A stretch of 64,000 nt of DNA from Pararoseomonas sp. SCSIO 73927 (GCF_037040815.1 NZ_CP146232.1:2102501-2166500); one strand, 5' to 3'. Numbered from the stretch's first letter, positions 6,269 to 15,754 are shown. The notes: generated by a model from the sequence alone, not told the origin. Made by a program: numbers and translations.

Positions 6269-9106
6269 TCAGAACAGCCGCAGCAAGCGGTCGAGGTAGT
6301 CCAGCTCGGTCGTCGGCCGTTCCCGCTCCGCCAGCCGGCGGCGCAGCTCTTCCTGAAGGCGGCGGGTGCGCAGGATTTCCGCCTCGTCGGGCACGCGGGT
6401 GTCGCCGCCCTCCTCGGCCGTGCCCGTGCCCTCGCGCAGGCGGCGGCCCAGGGGATCGCGGCCCTCGCCGTTCTGGGCCATCTGGTCCTGGCCCTGGCCA
6501 CCCTGCTCCCCGCCCTCGGCCATGGCGTCGCCCTGGCCCTCGCCCTCGCCTTCCTGGCCCTCGCCGGGCTCGCCCTGGTCGGGGCGGCCGAACTGGCGCT
6601 GCATGCGCTGGGCCATTTGGCGGCCGCCCTCGGAGAGCTCGCGGATGGCGCGCTCCTGGTGGGGGCGGGGATCGGTGCCGCCGGCCAGGGCCTCGGCGCT
6701 CTCGCGCATGGCCTGGTCGGCGCGGCCGAGCGGGGCGGGCACCTCGCCGGTCAGGTCGCCCTGCTGCTGCATCAGCTCGCCCAGGGCACGGCGCAGGGCG
6801 CGCTGGGTGCGGGCGTCGGCGGCGGGGGGCGGTGCGGCGGAGGGGGGCTCGGGCGGCGGCGGGTTGCGGTTCCAGGGATAGTTGGGGCGGCGCGCCTGCT
6901 CCCGCCGGGTGGCGTCGGATTCGGATCGCTGGTGGGCGCCGTCCAGCAGGCGTGATTCGCGGCGCACCATGTCCTGGATCACGCCCATCTGCTGCTGGCC
7001 GCGCTCGCGGCGCTGGCGGCGCTCCTCCCGCTGGTTCTCGGCCATGCGGCCGTTCTCCAGATCCTCCAGCATCCGCTCCAGCTCGGCCAACTCGCGCTCG
7101 GCGTCCTCGGGGCGGTCCTGGCGGTTCTGCTCGCGCATGCGGTCGGTGCGGCGCTCGGCCTCGCGCTGCTCCTGCTGGCGGGCGCGGGGGCGGGGGGCGG
7201 CGGGGTCCTCGCCGTTCTCGCGCTGCAGTCGCTCGGCCAGGGCGTCGAGGTGGCGGCGCACGGCCTCGCGCAGCTCCTGGATGCGGCGGTCCGTCTCCTC
7301 TCGCTGCGCATCGCGCTCGGTCTCGCGGCGCTCGGCCTCGCGTTGCGCCTGCTGCCTCTCCTGCTGGCGGGCCGCGTTGTCCCGGTTCTCGCCCGGGGGC
7401 TGCTGGCGGTTCTCGTCGCGGGCGGCGTCCTGCTGCCGCTGGGTCTCCTGCCGCTCGGCCTCGCGCCGGGCCTCCTCCTGCCGCTGGCTCTCCCGCTGGT
7501 TCTCCCGCTGGGCCTCGGCGCGCTCGCGCTCCTGCCGCTCCCGCTCGCGCAGGGCCTCGCGCAGGCGCTCGCGCGTCTCGGCCAGGGCGCGGGCCGTGCG
7601 GTCGGCGCGGCCCTCCTCCAGGGCCAGCGCCGTGTCCCACATGGTCTGCTGCGCCTCGCCCACCGCCTCGGGGCGCTGGTCCTCCAGCCGCCCGCGGGCG
7701 GAGCGCAGGGCCAGGGCAGTGGCCGTGTCGTTCTCGAAGGCCTGGGGCTGCTCGGAGAGCCGGTCCAGCCCCTCCATCGCCCGCCCGCGCGCGCCGGGAT
7801 CGAGTGAGAGGCCCTTCCGCAGCAGCACCAGCCCGCGCGCCACGGGGTGGTTGAAGCCCCGCTCCGGCAGGGTGAGCGCCACCTCCTCGGACCGCCCCTC
7901 CTGCGCGGCGCCGTCCCGCGCCAGCAGGCGCATCCGCACGGGCAGCCCGGCCCAGGGATGGGCGGAGAGGTCGGGCTGCGCCACCCCGCGCGGCGCCTTC
8001 GGCGCGCCGGCCGGAACGGGAAGGTCGATGGAGAGGGCCGGCGCCTCGGGCCGGGCCGCCAACCGGATCTCCGCGAGGGCGGAGGCCACGCCCCAGTCAT
8101 CCTCGGCGCGCCAGGGAATGCGCGTAGCGAGGCCGCGCGCCGCCCCGGCCGGGGGCTCGGCGAAGGCGATCCGCGGCGGGGCGTCCGCCTGTACGGTAAC
8201 CGTCCAGCCCGCCACCTCCGCCCCGCCCTGGCGGATGAGGAGGCGGCCGCCCGCATCCAGCACCGCCTCCGCGCTGTGGCTGCCGGAGCCGAGGGGCTGG
8301 AAGGCGGCCAGCGGCGCGTCGTCGCGCAGCAGCTCCGGCGCCGTGCCCACGGCGGGGCCGCCGGAGAGCACGGCGCGCATCCGGCTGCCTGCCGGCACCG
8401 TCACGCCCCCACCGGCAGGGTCGAGGAAGACCGGCGGGGCACCGGTATAGGCGGGCGGGGTCACCCAGGCTTCCAGCTTCGCGGCCAGGGGCGGCACGGC
8501 GGCGGGGCCCTCGGGCCAGAGGGCGCGGCGGAGCCGCTCCGGCGCCTCGCCGCCCGCCATGACGCCCGCGGCGACGAGAGCGACGGCCAGCCCCGTGCGA
8601 AGGGCGCGGGGATCGCGCGCGGCCAGCCCCGGGCGGGGGGTTCCCACGCGCAGGGCCTTGATCCGCGCCGCCTCCCGCGCCTGATGGGCGCGCCAGAGGG
8701 CCTGGGCCGCGGCGTCGCCCCCGGCCGGGCGGTCCAGCAGCGTCGCGAGCGGACGGTGGGAAAGGCCGGAGCTGCGCTCCAGCCGACGGTCGGCCGCGTC
8801 GTTCCCGGGGCGGGTGAAGCCGCGCGCCCCGCGAATCAGCGCCAGCACCAGGGCCGCGATCAGCACCGCGAGAAGGGTGAGGTGCGCCAGCGGCGAGAGG
8901 AAAAGGAAGAGGCCCGAGAGGGCGAGGACGAGGAACACCCCCACCACGCCCAGCGCCGGCCAGGCGCGGGGCCAGAGGGATTCCCAGAGAAGGGCGGCCC
9001 GCGCCCTGGCGCGGAGGCGGCCGAGGCGGCGCAGCACGGGGCTGCCCGCCCCTGCTTTGCGATCGGGGCCCGTTGGTTCGGTCCGGCGGGGTCCGGGCCC
9101 GCTCAA
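6269..9106 (-). CDS. TIGR02302/DUF4175-type membrane protein with long charged coiled-coil region
   Basis: The roughly 945-residue product matches the alphaproteobacterial TIGR02302 (DUF4175) family, whose function is unknown. An N-terminal hydrophobic block (about residues 47-95, GVVGVFLVLALSGLFLFL and the following helix) anchors it in the inner membrane. A third hydrophobic stretch follows the RTGLAVALVAAGVMAGG segment. A beta-rich middle part (AWVTPPAYTGAPPVFLDP) precedes several hundred residues dominated by Q, E and R (runs such as QRENQRESQRQEE) that should be helical coiled coil, then a G/Q/E-rich tail. The start is uncertain: a TTG at 9106 overlaps the lysA TGA as TTGA, and a GTG at 9037 is an alternative. 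It is cotranscribed behind lysA. Confidence 0.8.
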   Translation of the reverse strand: MSGPGPRRTEPTGPDRKAGAGSPVLRRLGRLRARARAALLWESLWPRAWPALGVVGVFLVLALSGLFLFLSPLAHLTLLAVLIAALVLALIRGARGFTRPGNDAADRRLERSSGLSHRPLATLLDRPAGGDAAAQALWRAHQAREAARIKALRVGTPRPGLAARDPRALRTGLAVALVAAGVMAGGEAPERLRRALWPEGPAAVPPLAAKLEAWVTPPAYTGAPPVFLDPAGGGVTVPAGSRMRAVLSGGPAVGTAPELLRDDAPLAAFQPLGSGSHSAEAVLDAGGRLLIRQGGAEVAGWTVTVQADAPPRIAFAEPPAGAARGLATRIPWRAEDDWGVASALAEIRLAARPEAPALSIDLPVPAGAPKAPRGVAQPDLSAHPWAGLPVRMRLLARDGAAQEGRSEEVALTLPERGFNHPVARGLVLLRKGLSLDPGARGRAMEGLDRLSEQPQAFENDTATALALRSARGRLEDQRPEAVGEAQQTMWDTALALEEGRADRTARALAETRERLREALRERERQERERAEAQRENQRESQRQEEARREAERQETQRQQDAARDENRQQPPGENRDNAARQQERQQAQREAERRETERDAQREETDRRIQELREAVRRHLDALAERLQRENGEDPAAPRPRARQQEQREAERRTDRMREQNRQDRPEDAERELAELERMLEDLENGRMAENQREERRQRRERGQQQMGVIQDMVRRESRLLDGAHQRSESDATRREQARRPNYPWNRNPPPPEPPSAAPPPAADARTQRALRRALGELMQQQGDLTGEVPAPLGRADQAMRESAEALAGGTDPRPHQERAIRELSEGGRQMAQRMQRQFGRPDQGEPGEGQEGEGEGQGDAMAEGGEQGGQGQDQMAQNGEGRDPLGRRLREGTGTAEEGGDTRVPDEAEILRTRRLQEELRRRLAERERPTTELDYLDRLLRLF

Positions 9107-10452
9107 GCGGTCGGCCCTAGCCAGTCCGGCACCACCTGGTGCGCCAGCAGCGCCTCCAGCGGCTGACGCGGCCGCGTCACCGCCCAGCGGTGCCCGTCCA
9201 CCAGCACCTCCGCCGCCAGGGGGCGGGCGTTGTAGGTGGAGGACATGGTGGCGCCGTAGGCCCCGGCGTCGAGGAAGGCCACCAGCGCCCCCGGCGGCAG
9301 GTCCGGCAGGGCGCGGCCGCGCGCGAAGGTGTCCCCCGTCTCGCAGACCGGCCCCACCACGTCGGCGGGGGAGGCGGGGGCGTGCAGCGCATCGGGCGCC
9401 ACGGGCAGGATGCCGTGCCAGGCCTCGTACATGGCCGGGCGCACCAGGTCGTTCATCGCCGCGTCCAGGATCACGAAGCGCCGGTTCGCCCCGCGCTTCT
9501 GCAGCACGACGGAGGCGAGCAGCACGCCCGCCGGTGCCGCGATCCAGCGCCCAGGCTCCAGCATCACGGGCAGGCCGAGCGGGCCGAGGGTGGCCCTGAT
9601 GGCCCCTGCCAGCGCTGCGGGGGCAGGGGGCGCCTCGTCGCGGTAGGAGATGCCGAGGCCACCGCCGCAATCCAGCCGCTCCACCGGCAGGCCGCGGCCC
9701 ATCAGCGCCTGCGCCATCTCCGCCACGCGCGCATAGGCGGCGCGGAAGCCCGCCATGCCCTCGGTGATCTGGCTGCCGATATGGACGGCCAGCCCCACCG
9801 GCCGGATGCCGGGCATCCCGGCCATGCGGGCGTAGAGGGCGGGGGCGTCCGTGTAGGGGATGCCGAACTTGTTCTCCGCCAGCCCCGTGGAGATCTTCGC
9901 GTGGGTGCGCGCGTCCACGTCCGGGTTGACGCGAAGGCAGACCGGGGCGGTGGCGCCCATCGCGTCGGCGACGGCGGAGATGCGCTCGATCTCCTCCGCG
10001 CTCTCCGCGTTGATTTGCAGGATGCCCTCGCGCAGGGCGAGGGCAATCTCCCGCTCCGTCTTGCCGACGCCGGAGAAGACGATGCGCCCCGCCGGGATGC
10101 CGGCGGCGCGGGCGGCGAGAAGCTCGCCCTCGCTCACCACGTCCGCGCCCGCGCCCTCGGCGCCGAGCACGCGCAGCACGGCCAGGCTGTCATTCGCCTT
10201 CGCCGCGAAGTGGATGGAGGCCGTCAGCCCGGCATCGGCCAGCGCGTCCCGCAGGGTGCCGTGGCGGCGTCGGAGCGTGGCGGCGGAATAGACCCAGGTC
10301 GGCGTGCCGACCTGCCGCGCGATCTCCGCCAGTGGCACGTCGTCCATCACCAGCCCGTCCAGCGCGTGCGCTTTCAGCTGCGGGCGCCGGGCGAGGAGGT
10401 CGGCGAAATCGGGGTCCGGCGTGTCGTGCGGGACGGGAACAGGGGAGGCCAT
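9103..10452 (-). CDS. lysA: Diaminopimelate decarboxylase
   Basis: LysA is a PLP enzyme that converts meso-diaminopimelate to L-lysine, the last step of lysine synthesis. The 449-residue product has the PLP lysine in HFAAKAN (Lys85), the glycine-rich phosphate-binding loop CGGGLG, VHIGSQ, LEPGRW, VCETGDTFA and the C-terminal GAYGATMSSTYNARP typical of fold-III decarboxylases. It starts at the ATG at 10452. Upstream frames extend further but contain no conserved residues. Its stop overlaps the start of the TIGR02302 gene, a linkage I recall as common in alphaproteobacteria, so the two are likely one operon. It is a housekeeping cytoplasmic enzyme. Confidence 0.93.
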   Translation of the reverse strand: MASPVPVPHDTPDPDFADLLARRPQLKAHALDGLVMDDVPLAEIARQVGTPTWVYSAATLRRRHGTLRDALADAGLTASIHFAAKANDSLAVLRVLGAEGAGADVVSEGELLAARAAGIPAGRIVFSGVGKTEREIALALREGILQINAESAEEIERISAVADAMGATAPVCLRVNPDVDARTHAKISTGLAENKFGIPYTDAPALYARMAGMPGIRPVGLAVHIGSQITEGMAGFRAAYARVAEMAQALMGRGLPVERLDCGGGLGISYRDEAPPAPAALAGAIRATLGPLGLPVMLEPGRWIAAPAGVLLASVVLQKRGANRRFVILDAAMNDLVRPAMYEAWHGILPVAPDALHAPASPADVVGPVCETGDTFARGRALPDLPPGALVAFLDAGAYGATMSSTYNARPLAAEVLVDGHRWAVTRPRQPLEALLAHQVVPDWLGPTA

Positions 10453-10537
10453 TCCCCTATTTTGGGGTCGGCATGGCCGGGCGGGAAGCGTTACTTGCGC
10501 CTGCCCGGTCAGGCAGCCGGTCACGCGTCCCGGCGCG

Positions 10538-11203
10538 TCACCGGGCGTAGGCGTACTCCCCGCCCTTCTCCACCGCGCGCCGATAGGCCGGGCGCTCATG
10601 GATGCGCGCCAGGAAGGCCGCCGGGTGCGGCCGGTCTCCGAAGGGGGAGCGAGAGGAGGCGGCCTCCAGCGGGAAGCTCATCATGATGTCGGCGGCCGTC
10701 ATCTCCGGCCCGGCGAACCAGCCCGTCCCCGCCAGGGCGGCGTTCCAGTAATCCTTCAGCCGCTCCAGGTTCGGCTCCACCATCGCGCCCTTCATGCCCT
10801 GGGCCAGCTTCTCCGCCACCGGCTGCGCCTCCGGCGGGGCGCGCCGGCCCATGGCGTTGAACAGCAGCGCCATCACCAGCGGCGGCATGGCCGAGCCCTC
10901 CGCGTGGTGCATCCAGTGGCGGTAGGTCCAGTGGTGCGGCCCGTCCTTCGCCGGCACCAGGCGCCCGTTGCCGTGGCGCTCCAGCACGTACTCCACGATC
11001 GCGCCCGTCTCGGCCAGCGTCAGCCCGCCCTCCGTCAGGACCGGGGACTTGCCCAGCGGGTGCACCGCCCGCAGCTCCGGCGGCGCCAGCATGGTCTGCG
11101 GGTCCCGCTGATAGCGCCGGATCTCGTAGGGGACTTCCAGCTCCTCCAGCAGCCAGAGCACCCGCTGGGAGCGGGAATTGTTCAGGTGGTGGATCGTGAT
11201 CAT
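10538..11203 (-). CDS. Glutathione S-transferase family protein
   Basis: The 221-residue protein begins with the GST thioredoxin-like domain: MITIHHLNNSRSQRVLWLLEEL, the cis-proline region GKSPVLTEGG, then the glutathione-binding ETGAIVEYV. An all-helical C-terminal domain follows (WTYRHWMHHAEGS, FAGPEMTAADIMMSFPLE). The N-terminal SRSQRVLW places a serine where catalytic Ser/Tyr residues occur in this superfamily. These cytosolic enzymes conjugate or reduce electrophilic substrates with glutathione. It lies on the minus strand between the beta-lactamase-fold gene and lysA, with short gaps on both sides but no overlap. The substrate is not predictable. Confidence 0.9.
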   Translation of the reverse strand: MITIHHLNNSRSQRVLWLLEELEVPYEIRRYQRDPQTMLAPPELRAVHPLGKSPVLTEGGLTLAETGAIVEYVLERHGNGRLVPAKDGPHHWTYRHWMHHAEGSAMPPLVMALLFNAMGRRAPPEAQPVAEKLAQGMKGAMVEPNLERLKDYWNAALAGTGWFAGPEMTAADIMMSFPLEAASSRSPFGDRPHPAAFLARIHERPAYRRAVEKGGEYAYAR

Positions 11204-11263
11204 GCGCGGACTCCGGCCGGGGCACGCGATCCTGGGGCAAGCCGCCCGGACCGGCCAAGGGCA

Positions 11264-12289
11264 TCAGCCCGCGGCGCCCAGCGCCGGCATGATCGTCTCC
11301 GTCAGCAGCCCGTGCAGCCCCGCCATGTGCTCCGGGTCCCGCGGCGCGGCCGGGTCCGACAGCATCACCGCGCTCAGCCCCAGGGCGGGCACGAGGTAGA
11401 GCATCTGCCCGCCATAGCCCCAGGCGAAGTACACGGGCACCCCGCGCGCCGCCGCGATCCACCAGCCGTAGCCGTAGGACTGCCCGCTCCAGGCCGACCG
11501 CGTGCGGGGCACCCAGCTCTCCGCCAGCCAGGCGGCGGGGATCACCTGCGCCCCGTTCCAGGCGCCGCCCAGGCGGCAGCACTCCCCGAAGCGCAGCAGG
11601 GCGCGCGGTGTCAGCCGCATGTCGTTGCCGCCGTAGTACCGGCCCTGCGGGTCGCGCGGCCAGGGCGGCACGGAAATGCCCAGCGGCTCCCCCAGCCAGT
11701 CCCGCGCCAGCTCCAGCAGCGGCCGGCGCGCGGCGCGCGCCAGCGCCGCGCCGAGGATGTGGGTGGAGCCGGTGGAGTACTGCATCCCACCCCCCGGCTC
11801 GTCCACGAAGGGCCGGGTCAGGGCGTAGGCCACGGGATCCCGCGCGGCAGCCCAGCCGCCGTAATTCGCGCCGGAGGTCCGCTCCAGCCCCGCCCGCATG
11901 GTCAGCAGGTGCCCGATCGTGATCGCCTCCGCCCGCGGGTCCAGCCCCGGCGGGCGCGGGCCGAGCAGCGGCAGCACGGGCTGGTCCACCCCGCGCAGCA
12001 CGCCGCGGTCGATCGCGATGCCCACCAGCGCGGCGAGCAGGGTCTTGGAGGCGGACTTGATGTTCTGCGGCGCGTCCGGCGCCGGGCCGCGCAGCCGCAT
12101 CTCGGCCAGCAGCCGCCCCTCCCGCGCCACCGTCACGCTGTGCAGGCGCGGCAGGCCCGAAGCCGCTTCCCGCAGCGCATCGCCGAGCGCGTCCCCCGCC
12201 GACTGGGCAAGGGTGGACTGGGCAAGGGCCGGGTGCGCCAGGGCGCCCAGGGCGAGGCCGATCAGCGGCCGGCGCGGCAGAAGGATCAT
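11264..12289 (-). CDS. Beta-lactamase-fold serine hydrolase (class C/esterase type), secreted
   Basis: The 341-residue product starts with a signal peptide (arginine-containing n-region, hydrophobic GLALGALA core, cleavage near ALAQS). The mature domain is of the beta-lactamase/penicillin-binding serine hydrolase family. The SxxK motif is SASK at residues 79-82 within NIKSASKTLLAALVG, the second motif is YSTGSTHILG where class C enzymes have YxN, and a late segment YGYGWWIAAARGVPVYFAWGYGGQ follows. The HLLTMRAGLERTSG segment is typical of esterase-like members. Such proteins can be esterases, D-aminopeptidases or beta-lactamases, and resistance cannot be inferred. It is exported to the periplasm and stands downstream of a CsbD gene with a terminator in between. 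Confidence 0.87.
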   Translation of the reverse strand: MILLPRRPLIGLALGALAHPALAQSTLAQSAGDALGDALREAASGLPRLHSVTVAREGRLLAEMRLRGPAPDAPQNIKSASKTLLAALVGIAIDRGVLRGVDQPVLPLLGPRPPGLDPRAEAITIGHLLTMRAGLERTSGANYGGWAAARDPVAYALTRPFVDEPGGGMQYSTGSTHILGAALARAARRPLLELARDWLGEPLGISVPPWPRDPQGRYYGGNDMRLTPRALLRFGECCRLGGAWNGAQVIPAAWLAESWVPRTRSAWSGQSYGYGWWIAAARGVPVYFAWGYGGQMLYLVPALGLSAVMLSDPAAPRDPEHMAGLHGLLTETIMPALGAAG

Positions 12290-12390
12290 GCGCCGCAGAT
12301 AGGGGCCCGTGCCCAGGCCCGAAGGGGGAGCGACGATCCGTTACGTGCCGGACCCAGATCGAAACGGCAGAACGAAATGGCAGGACGAAA

Positions 12391-12421
12391 CGGCGCGCCG
12401 GCCACGGGGACCGGCGCGCCG
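12391..12421 (-). terminator. Rho-independent terminator of the csbD-like gene
   Basis: A perfect 11-bp inverted repeat (CGGCGCGCCGG / CCGGCGCGCCG, 9-base loop) begins 25 bp beyond the stop of the minus-strand CsbD gene. Read on the minus strand it is followed by TTTCGTCC, a weak T-run. It separates csbD from the downstream hydrolase gene. Confidence 0.65.
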
Positions 12422-12445
12422 CAGAAGGCCGAGGCCCCGCCGCGA

Positions 12446-12682
12446 TCAGATGATGCGCAGGCGGCCCAGCAGCCAGCCGAAGCCCACCGCGATGGCGGCG
12501 GCCGTCAGCGGCTGGTCGCGGATGTAGTCCTCCAGCTGCCCGATCTGGTTCTGGGCCTCGCCCTGGGCCTGGTTCTTCCGGCCCTGGGCCTGGGTGCGGC
12601 TGTCGCCGATCAGGTTGCCCACGCCTTCCTGCACCTCGCCCGCCGCCTGCTTGCCGGCGCCGATGATCCGATCGCTGTCCAT
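12446..12682 (-). CDS. Small CsbD-like stress protein with C-terminal membrane helix
   Basis: This 78-residue protein begins with a CsbD-type segment (DRIIGAGKQAAGEVQEGVGNLIGD, then AQGRKNQAQGEAQNQIGQ), an amphipathic helical repeat found in general-stress proteins of unknown biochemical role. It ends in a hydrophobic helix (LTAAAIAVGFGWLLGRL) like the membrane anchor of ElaB/YqjD-type proteins, so it is probably tethered to the inner membrane. The ATG at 12682 has GGAGAGAG upstream. Its own terminator follows. A longer paralogue of the same plan lies at 47547-47993. No exact EcfG-type promoter was found upstream. Confidence 0.8.
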   Translation of the reverse strand: MDSDRIIGAGKQAAGEVQEGVGNLIGDSRTQAQGRKNQAQGEAQNQIGQLEDYIRDQPLTAAAIAVGFGWLLGRLRII

Positions 12683-12906
12683 GTCTCTCTCCTCGATCCG
12701 GGGATGAACCCGCCACGGCGCCCCGTAGCGGCCCGCGCGGGTGGAAACGTGGCGAGGGGGCGCGGGTTGTCCCGGCAGAGGCGGGCACGACGCCCGGGCG
12801 GCAAAGAAGCCGCTGCACCCCACCCCGGCCGCTGTTTCCTGTAACCTTCGCTGGCCTCGCGGACGGACCCGGCCGAGGCTGGGCACCCCAGGACAGGATT
12901 CGAACG

Positions 12907-13314
12907 GTGGCGGAGCCGAGGCTGCTCGCGGGCGGGAACCCGCAGATCCCCAAAGGCGAGGGCGACGCGCCGGTCCAGGCCTATATCGCGGCCATGCCGG
13001 GCTGGAAGCGGCGGGTCGGTGCGGCGATCGACGAGGTGGTCGGGCGCACGGTCCCGGGGGTCCGCAAGGCCGTCAAGTGGAACACGCCGCTCTACGGGAT
13101 GGAGCAGGGGGCCTGGTTCCTGGGCTTTCACGGGTTCGACCGCTTGGTGAAGGTGACCTTCTTCCGCGGAGCCTCGCTGGATCCGGTGCCGCCCGGCCGG
13201 TCGAAGCAGGCGGAGGTCCGCTACCTCGACATCCGCGAGGAGGACGGGGTCGACGAGGCCCGCCTCGCGGACTGGGTACGGCAGGCCAGCGCCCTGCCGG
13301 GCGCGCGCCTCTGA
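12907..13314 (+). CDS. DUF1801 domain protein
   Basis: The 135-residue protein matches DUF1801 (YdhG-like) proteins. It has the AYIAAMPGWKRRVGAAIDEVV opening, the core KAVKWNTPLYGMEQGAWFLGFHGF, RLVKVTFFRGASL, and the YLDIREEDGVDEARLADWVRQA ending. The family is widespread, small and cytoplasmic, and its biochemical function is unknown. The start is a GTG at 12907. It is a single gene, divergent from csbD and convergent with the heparinase-like gene, from which a strong stem-loop separates it. Confidence 0.85.
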   Translation: MAEPRLLAGGNPQIPKGEGDAPVQAYIAAMPGWKRRVGAAIDEVVGRTVPGVRKAVKWNTPLYGMEQGAWFLGFHGFDRLVKVTFFRGASLDPVPPGRSKQAEVRYLDIREEDGVDEARLADWVRQASALPGARL

Positions 13315-13338
13315 GGCGGGCCGTGTGAGGACCAGGGC

Positions 13339-13362
13339 GGGGAAGGGGCCAGGCCCTTCCCC
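13339..13362. terminator. Bidirectional terminator stem-loop between convergent genes
   Basis: GGGGAAGGG (13339-13347) and CCCTTCCCC (13354-13362) form a 9-bp stem with loop GCCAGG, exactly between the DUF1801 stop (13314) and the heparinase-like stop (13370). There is no T-run, so termination is inferred from position and stem strength. Confidence 0.6.
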
Positions 13363-13369
13363 CGGCCGC

Positions 13370-14989
13370 TCACCCCTCCGTCGCCGCCACCCGCCCGATG
13401 GCCCACTGCACCTGCCCGGACCCGGCCTCGGCGGCCACCGCCACCTGGGTCGCCGCCCGCGCCTCGCCGAAGACCTGCACGCTGTCCTCCACGGAGACTT
13501 TCCCGCCCCGCGCGCGCAGGCGCCAGGCCGTGCCGGAGGGGAGGCGCAGCATCACCGAGCCGCCATCCTCCGCGAGCGTCGCCGTCACGGCGGGGTGCAG
13601 GTGGAAGCGCACGGTGAAGGCGGGCAGGTCGTCGGCCTCCACGATGTCCTCGCCGCGCAGGTCGTCCCCGGACTCCGCGAGGTAGAGGCGGCGGCGGTGG
13701 ATCGCGTTGAAGCCCTTCTTCCAGCCGTCATGGGTGGCTTCCAGCCACTGGGCGCCGCTCGCCTCGTGGCGCTCGGCCTCCACGTGCTCGGGGCGGCGTC
13801 CCAGCCCGTCCTCCGTCAGCTCGCTGCTGTTGGTGTCGGCGAGGGTGAGGGTGGAGTGGGCGGCGGTGGCGCGCAGCGCGTCGCGCCAGGCGCCCTCGGC
13901 CGCCGGCGCCGCGCCGCAGTTGATGATCAGGCGGTCCCGCCCGATCGACATCTCGAAGGAGAGGGTGCCGGCATGGTGCAGCCGGTCCGCCCCGCGCGGC
14001 AGGCCGCCCGGCGCCGTGGCGCCGTTGCGCGGGGGCGGCGTGCCGCAATCCGCGATCACCAGGGTGCGCCCGGCCTGCAGGCGCTGGAACCCGGCATCGC
14101 CGAGGATGAGCGGCGCCCGCCCGCGGGCCTGGGCCTGGGTGAGGACGAGGTCCAGCAGGCTCGCCGCCTCCTCCCGCGTGCCGTTGAAGGCGGCCAGTCC
14201 CCCGTCGCCGTGGCGGAACAGCCGCAGCGCGGGGGCGGCGCGGTCCAGGGCGTGGGCGAGGTGCGGCGGCGCCTCGATCCCCGCGCCGTGCAGCAGGTTG
14301 CGGATCTCGATCAGGTCCTGCAGCGCCAGCAGCAGGATGCCCGGGCTGCGCTCCACCTGGGCGCCGTCGGGCAGGATCTGGCGATCGATCTCCGCGGGCA
14401 GAAGCTTCAGGCAGCGGGTGAGCCAGGGCTCCTCCTCCAGCGCCACCGCGGCCGCCAGGGCGCCCTTGAGAGCGACGAGGGCCCCCCGGTGCCGCGCCTC
14501 GGCCGGCAGCCCGGCCACCAGCCCGCGCGCATCGGCGGCCAGCCGCGCCATCAGGGCCCGGCGCAGCCCGTCCTCGGCCGTGGCGGCCAGGAAGTCCCAG
14601 TGGCCGAGCCAGGCGGAGAGCCGCGCTCCCACCACCTCCGGCGCGATGGCCACGGGGTCCGTGGTGCCGGATTCCAGCCAGAGCCGGGTGATGTCCCGCG
14701 CGTGCATCCGCGCCGCATCCGTGCCCAGCGCCCGCAGGTCGCGCAGCCAGGCAAAGCCGTGCAGCGCCGCGCGCCAGGCCGGGCCGCCTGCGCCGGGCCC
14801 GAAGGCGGAGGGGTCGTCCGGCAGCGGCCGTACTGTGCCCGCCACCTCCAGCTCGCCCTCCATCAGCTTCCCCGCCCGGGCCACGTCGCCGGGCCAGAGG
14901 TCGCGGAAGGCGCGGGAGGGAGCCTCCGGCACGCGGATGGGCTTCAGGCCGGAGAGGGTGCGGCGCGCGCCGCGCAGCCAGCCGCTCAT
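13370..14989 (-). CDS. Heparinase II/III family protein
   Basis: The 539-residue product has the two-part architecture of the bacterial heparinase II/III-like family. A helical toroid N-terminal half ([57 protein letters not shown]) is followed by a beta-sandwich C-terminal half ([55 protein letters not shown]). In the family these are polysaccharide lyases, and the Asn/Tyr/His catalytic set is only partly recognisable here. No clear signal peptide is present. The start overlaps the stop of the upstream rpe by 4 bp (ATGA), so the two genes are co-translated, an order I recall as recurrent in Acetobacteraceae and Rhizobiales. The substrate is unknown. Confidence 0.85.
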   Translation of the reverse strand: MSGWLRGARRTLSGLKPIRVPEAPSRAFRDLWPGDVARAGKLMEGELEVAGTVRPLPDDPSAFGPGAGGPAWRAALHGFAWLRDLRALGTDAARMHARDITRLWLESGTTDPVAIAPEVVGARLSAWLGHWDFLAATAEDGLRRALMARLAADARGLVAGLPAEARHRGALVALKGALAAAVALEEEPWLTRCLKLLPAEIDRQILPDGAQVERSPGILLLALQDLIEIRNLLHGAGIEAPPHLAHALDRAAPALRLFRHGDGGLAAFNGTREEAASLLDLVLTQAQARGRAPLILGDAGFQRLQAGRTLVIADCGTPPPRNGATAPGGLPRGADRLHHAGTLSFEMSIGRDRLIINCGAAPAAEGAWRDALRATAAHSTLTLADTNSSELTEDGLGRRPEHVEAERHEASGAQWLEATHDGWKKGFNAIHRRRLYLAESGDDLRGEDIVEADDLPAFTVRFHLHPAVTATLAEDGGSVMLRLPSGTAWRLRARGGKVSVEDSVQVFGEARAATQVAVAAEAGSGQVQWAIGRVAATEG

Positions 14990-15705
14990 GCCCGGGCGTC
15001 CTCAATGTTGCGGGCGGCGCCGGCAGACATATTTCGGGCGGGGCCGCGAAGGGCGGCGATGGCGGCCGCGCGGTCCGGTGCCCCGAACACGGCGGTGCCG
15101 GCCACCAGCACGTCTGCCCCCGCCTCGATACACATCGACGCGGTCTTCGCCGTCACCCCGCCATCCACCTGCAGCCGGATGTCGCGGCCCGAGCGGTCGA
15201 TTGTCGCCCGCAGCGCCGCGATCTTCGCCAGCTGACTGTCGATGAAGGACTGCCCGCCGAAGCCGGGGTTCACGGACATGACGAGGATCAGGTCCAGCAG
15301 GTCCAGCACCGGCGCCACGGCCTCCACCGGGGTGCCGGGGTTCAGCACCACCCCCGCCTTCTTCCCCAGCCCCCGGATGGTCTGGAGGGAGCGGTGCAGG
15401 TGCGGCCCCGCCTCCGGGTGGAGGGAGATCAGGTCCGCCCCGGCCTCCGCGAAGGCGGCCAGGTAGGGATCGGCCGGGGCGATCATCAGGTGCACGTCGA
15501 AGGGCATGCGGGTGAGGGGGCGGAGCGCCTTCACGACCGCGGGGCCGAAGGAGATGTTCGGCACGAAGTGGCCGTCCATGATGTCCAGGTGCAGCCAGTC
15601 GGCGCCGGCGGCCTCGATGGCGGCCACCTCCTCCGCGAGCCGCGTGAAGTCGGCGGCCAGGAGGGAGGGCGCGATCAGGACGGGGTGGGGGGCTGCGCGT
15701 GTCAC
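14986..15705 (-). CDS. rpe: Ribulose-phosphate 3-epimerase
   Basis: Rpe interconverts ribulose 5-phosphate and xylulose 5-phosphate in the pentose phosphate and Calvin pathways. The 239-residue product shows the TIM-barrel signature motifs: [72 protein letters not shown] and [11 protein letters not shown], ending with a phosphate-binding [14 protein letters not shown]. Metal ligands His and Asp are present in the LDIMDGHF and VHLM motifs. It is the first gene of a pair with the heparinase-like gene. The start used is the ATG at 15705. It is cytoplasmic and housekeeping. Confidence 0.94.
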   Translation of the reverse strand: MTRAAPHPVLIAPSLLAADFTRLAEEVAAIEAAGADWLHLDIMDGHFVPNISFGPAVVKALRPLTRMPFDVHLMIAPADPYLAAFAEAGADLISLHPEAGPHLHRSLQTIRGLGKKAGVVLNPGTPVEAVAPVLDLLDLILVMSVNPGFGGQSFIDSQLAKIAALRATIDRSGRDIRLQVDGGVTAKTASMCIEAGADVLVAGTAVFGAPDRAAAIAALRGPARNMSAGAARNIEDARA

Positions 15706-15754
15706 GGGGGCGTTATGCGGCAGGCGTCCCAGGGCATCAACACGGCACGCTTCG

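Noticed and set aside
2850..7640. A 1,596-residue minus-strand open frame and similar long antisense frames (for example 3015-4769 and 13325-15235).
   Set aside because: They are composites or shadows from the extreme GC bias. Only the part from 5177 (the molybdoenzyme) shows conserved motifs; the rest is arginine/proline/alanine-rich and lacks family content.
12683..12906. Search for EcfG-type stress promoters (GGAAC, 16-17 bp, CGTT) before the two CsbD genes.
   Set aside because: Only near matches such as GGAAAC were seen on the wrong strand or with wrong spacing. No exact box pair supports a call at 12682 or 47547.
12895..12907. GGATTCGAAC motif resembling a tRNA T-loop read on the opposite strand.
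   Set aside because: No matching T-stem, acceptor stem or anticodon arm can be found around it. It directly precedes the DUF1801 GTG start.
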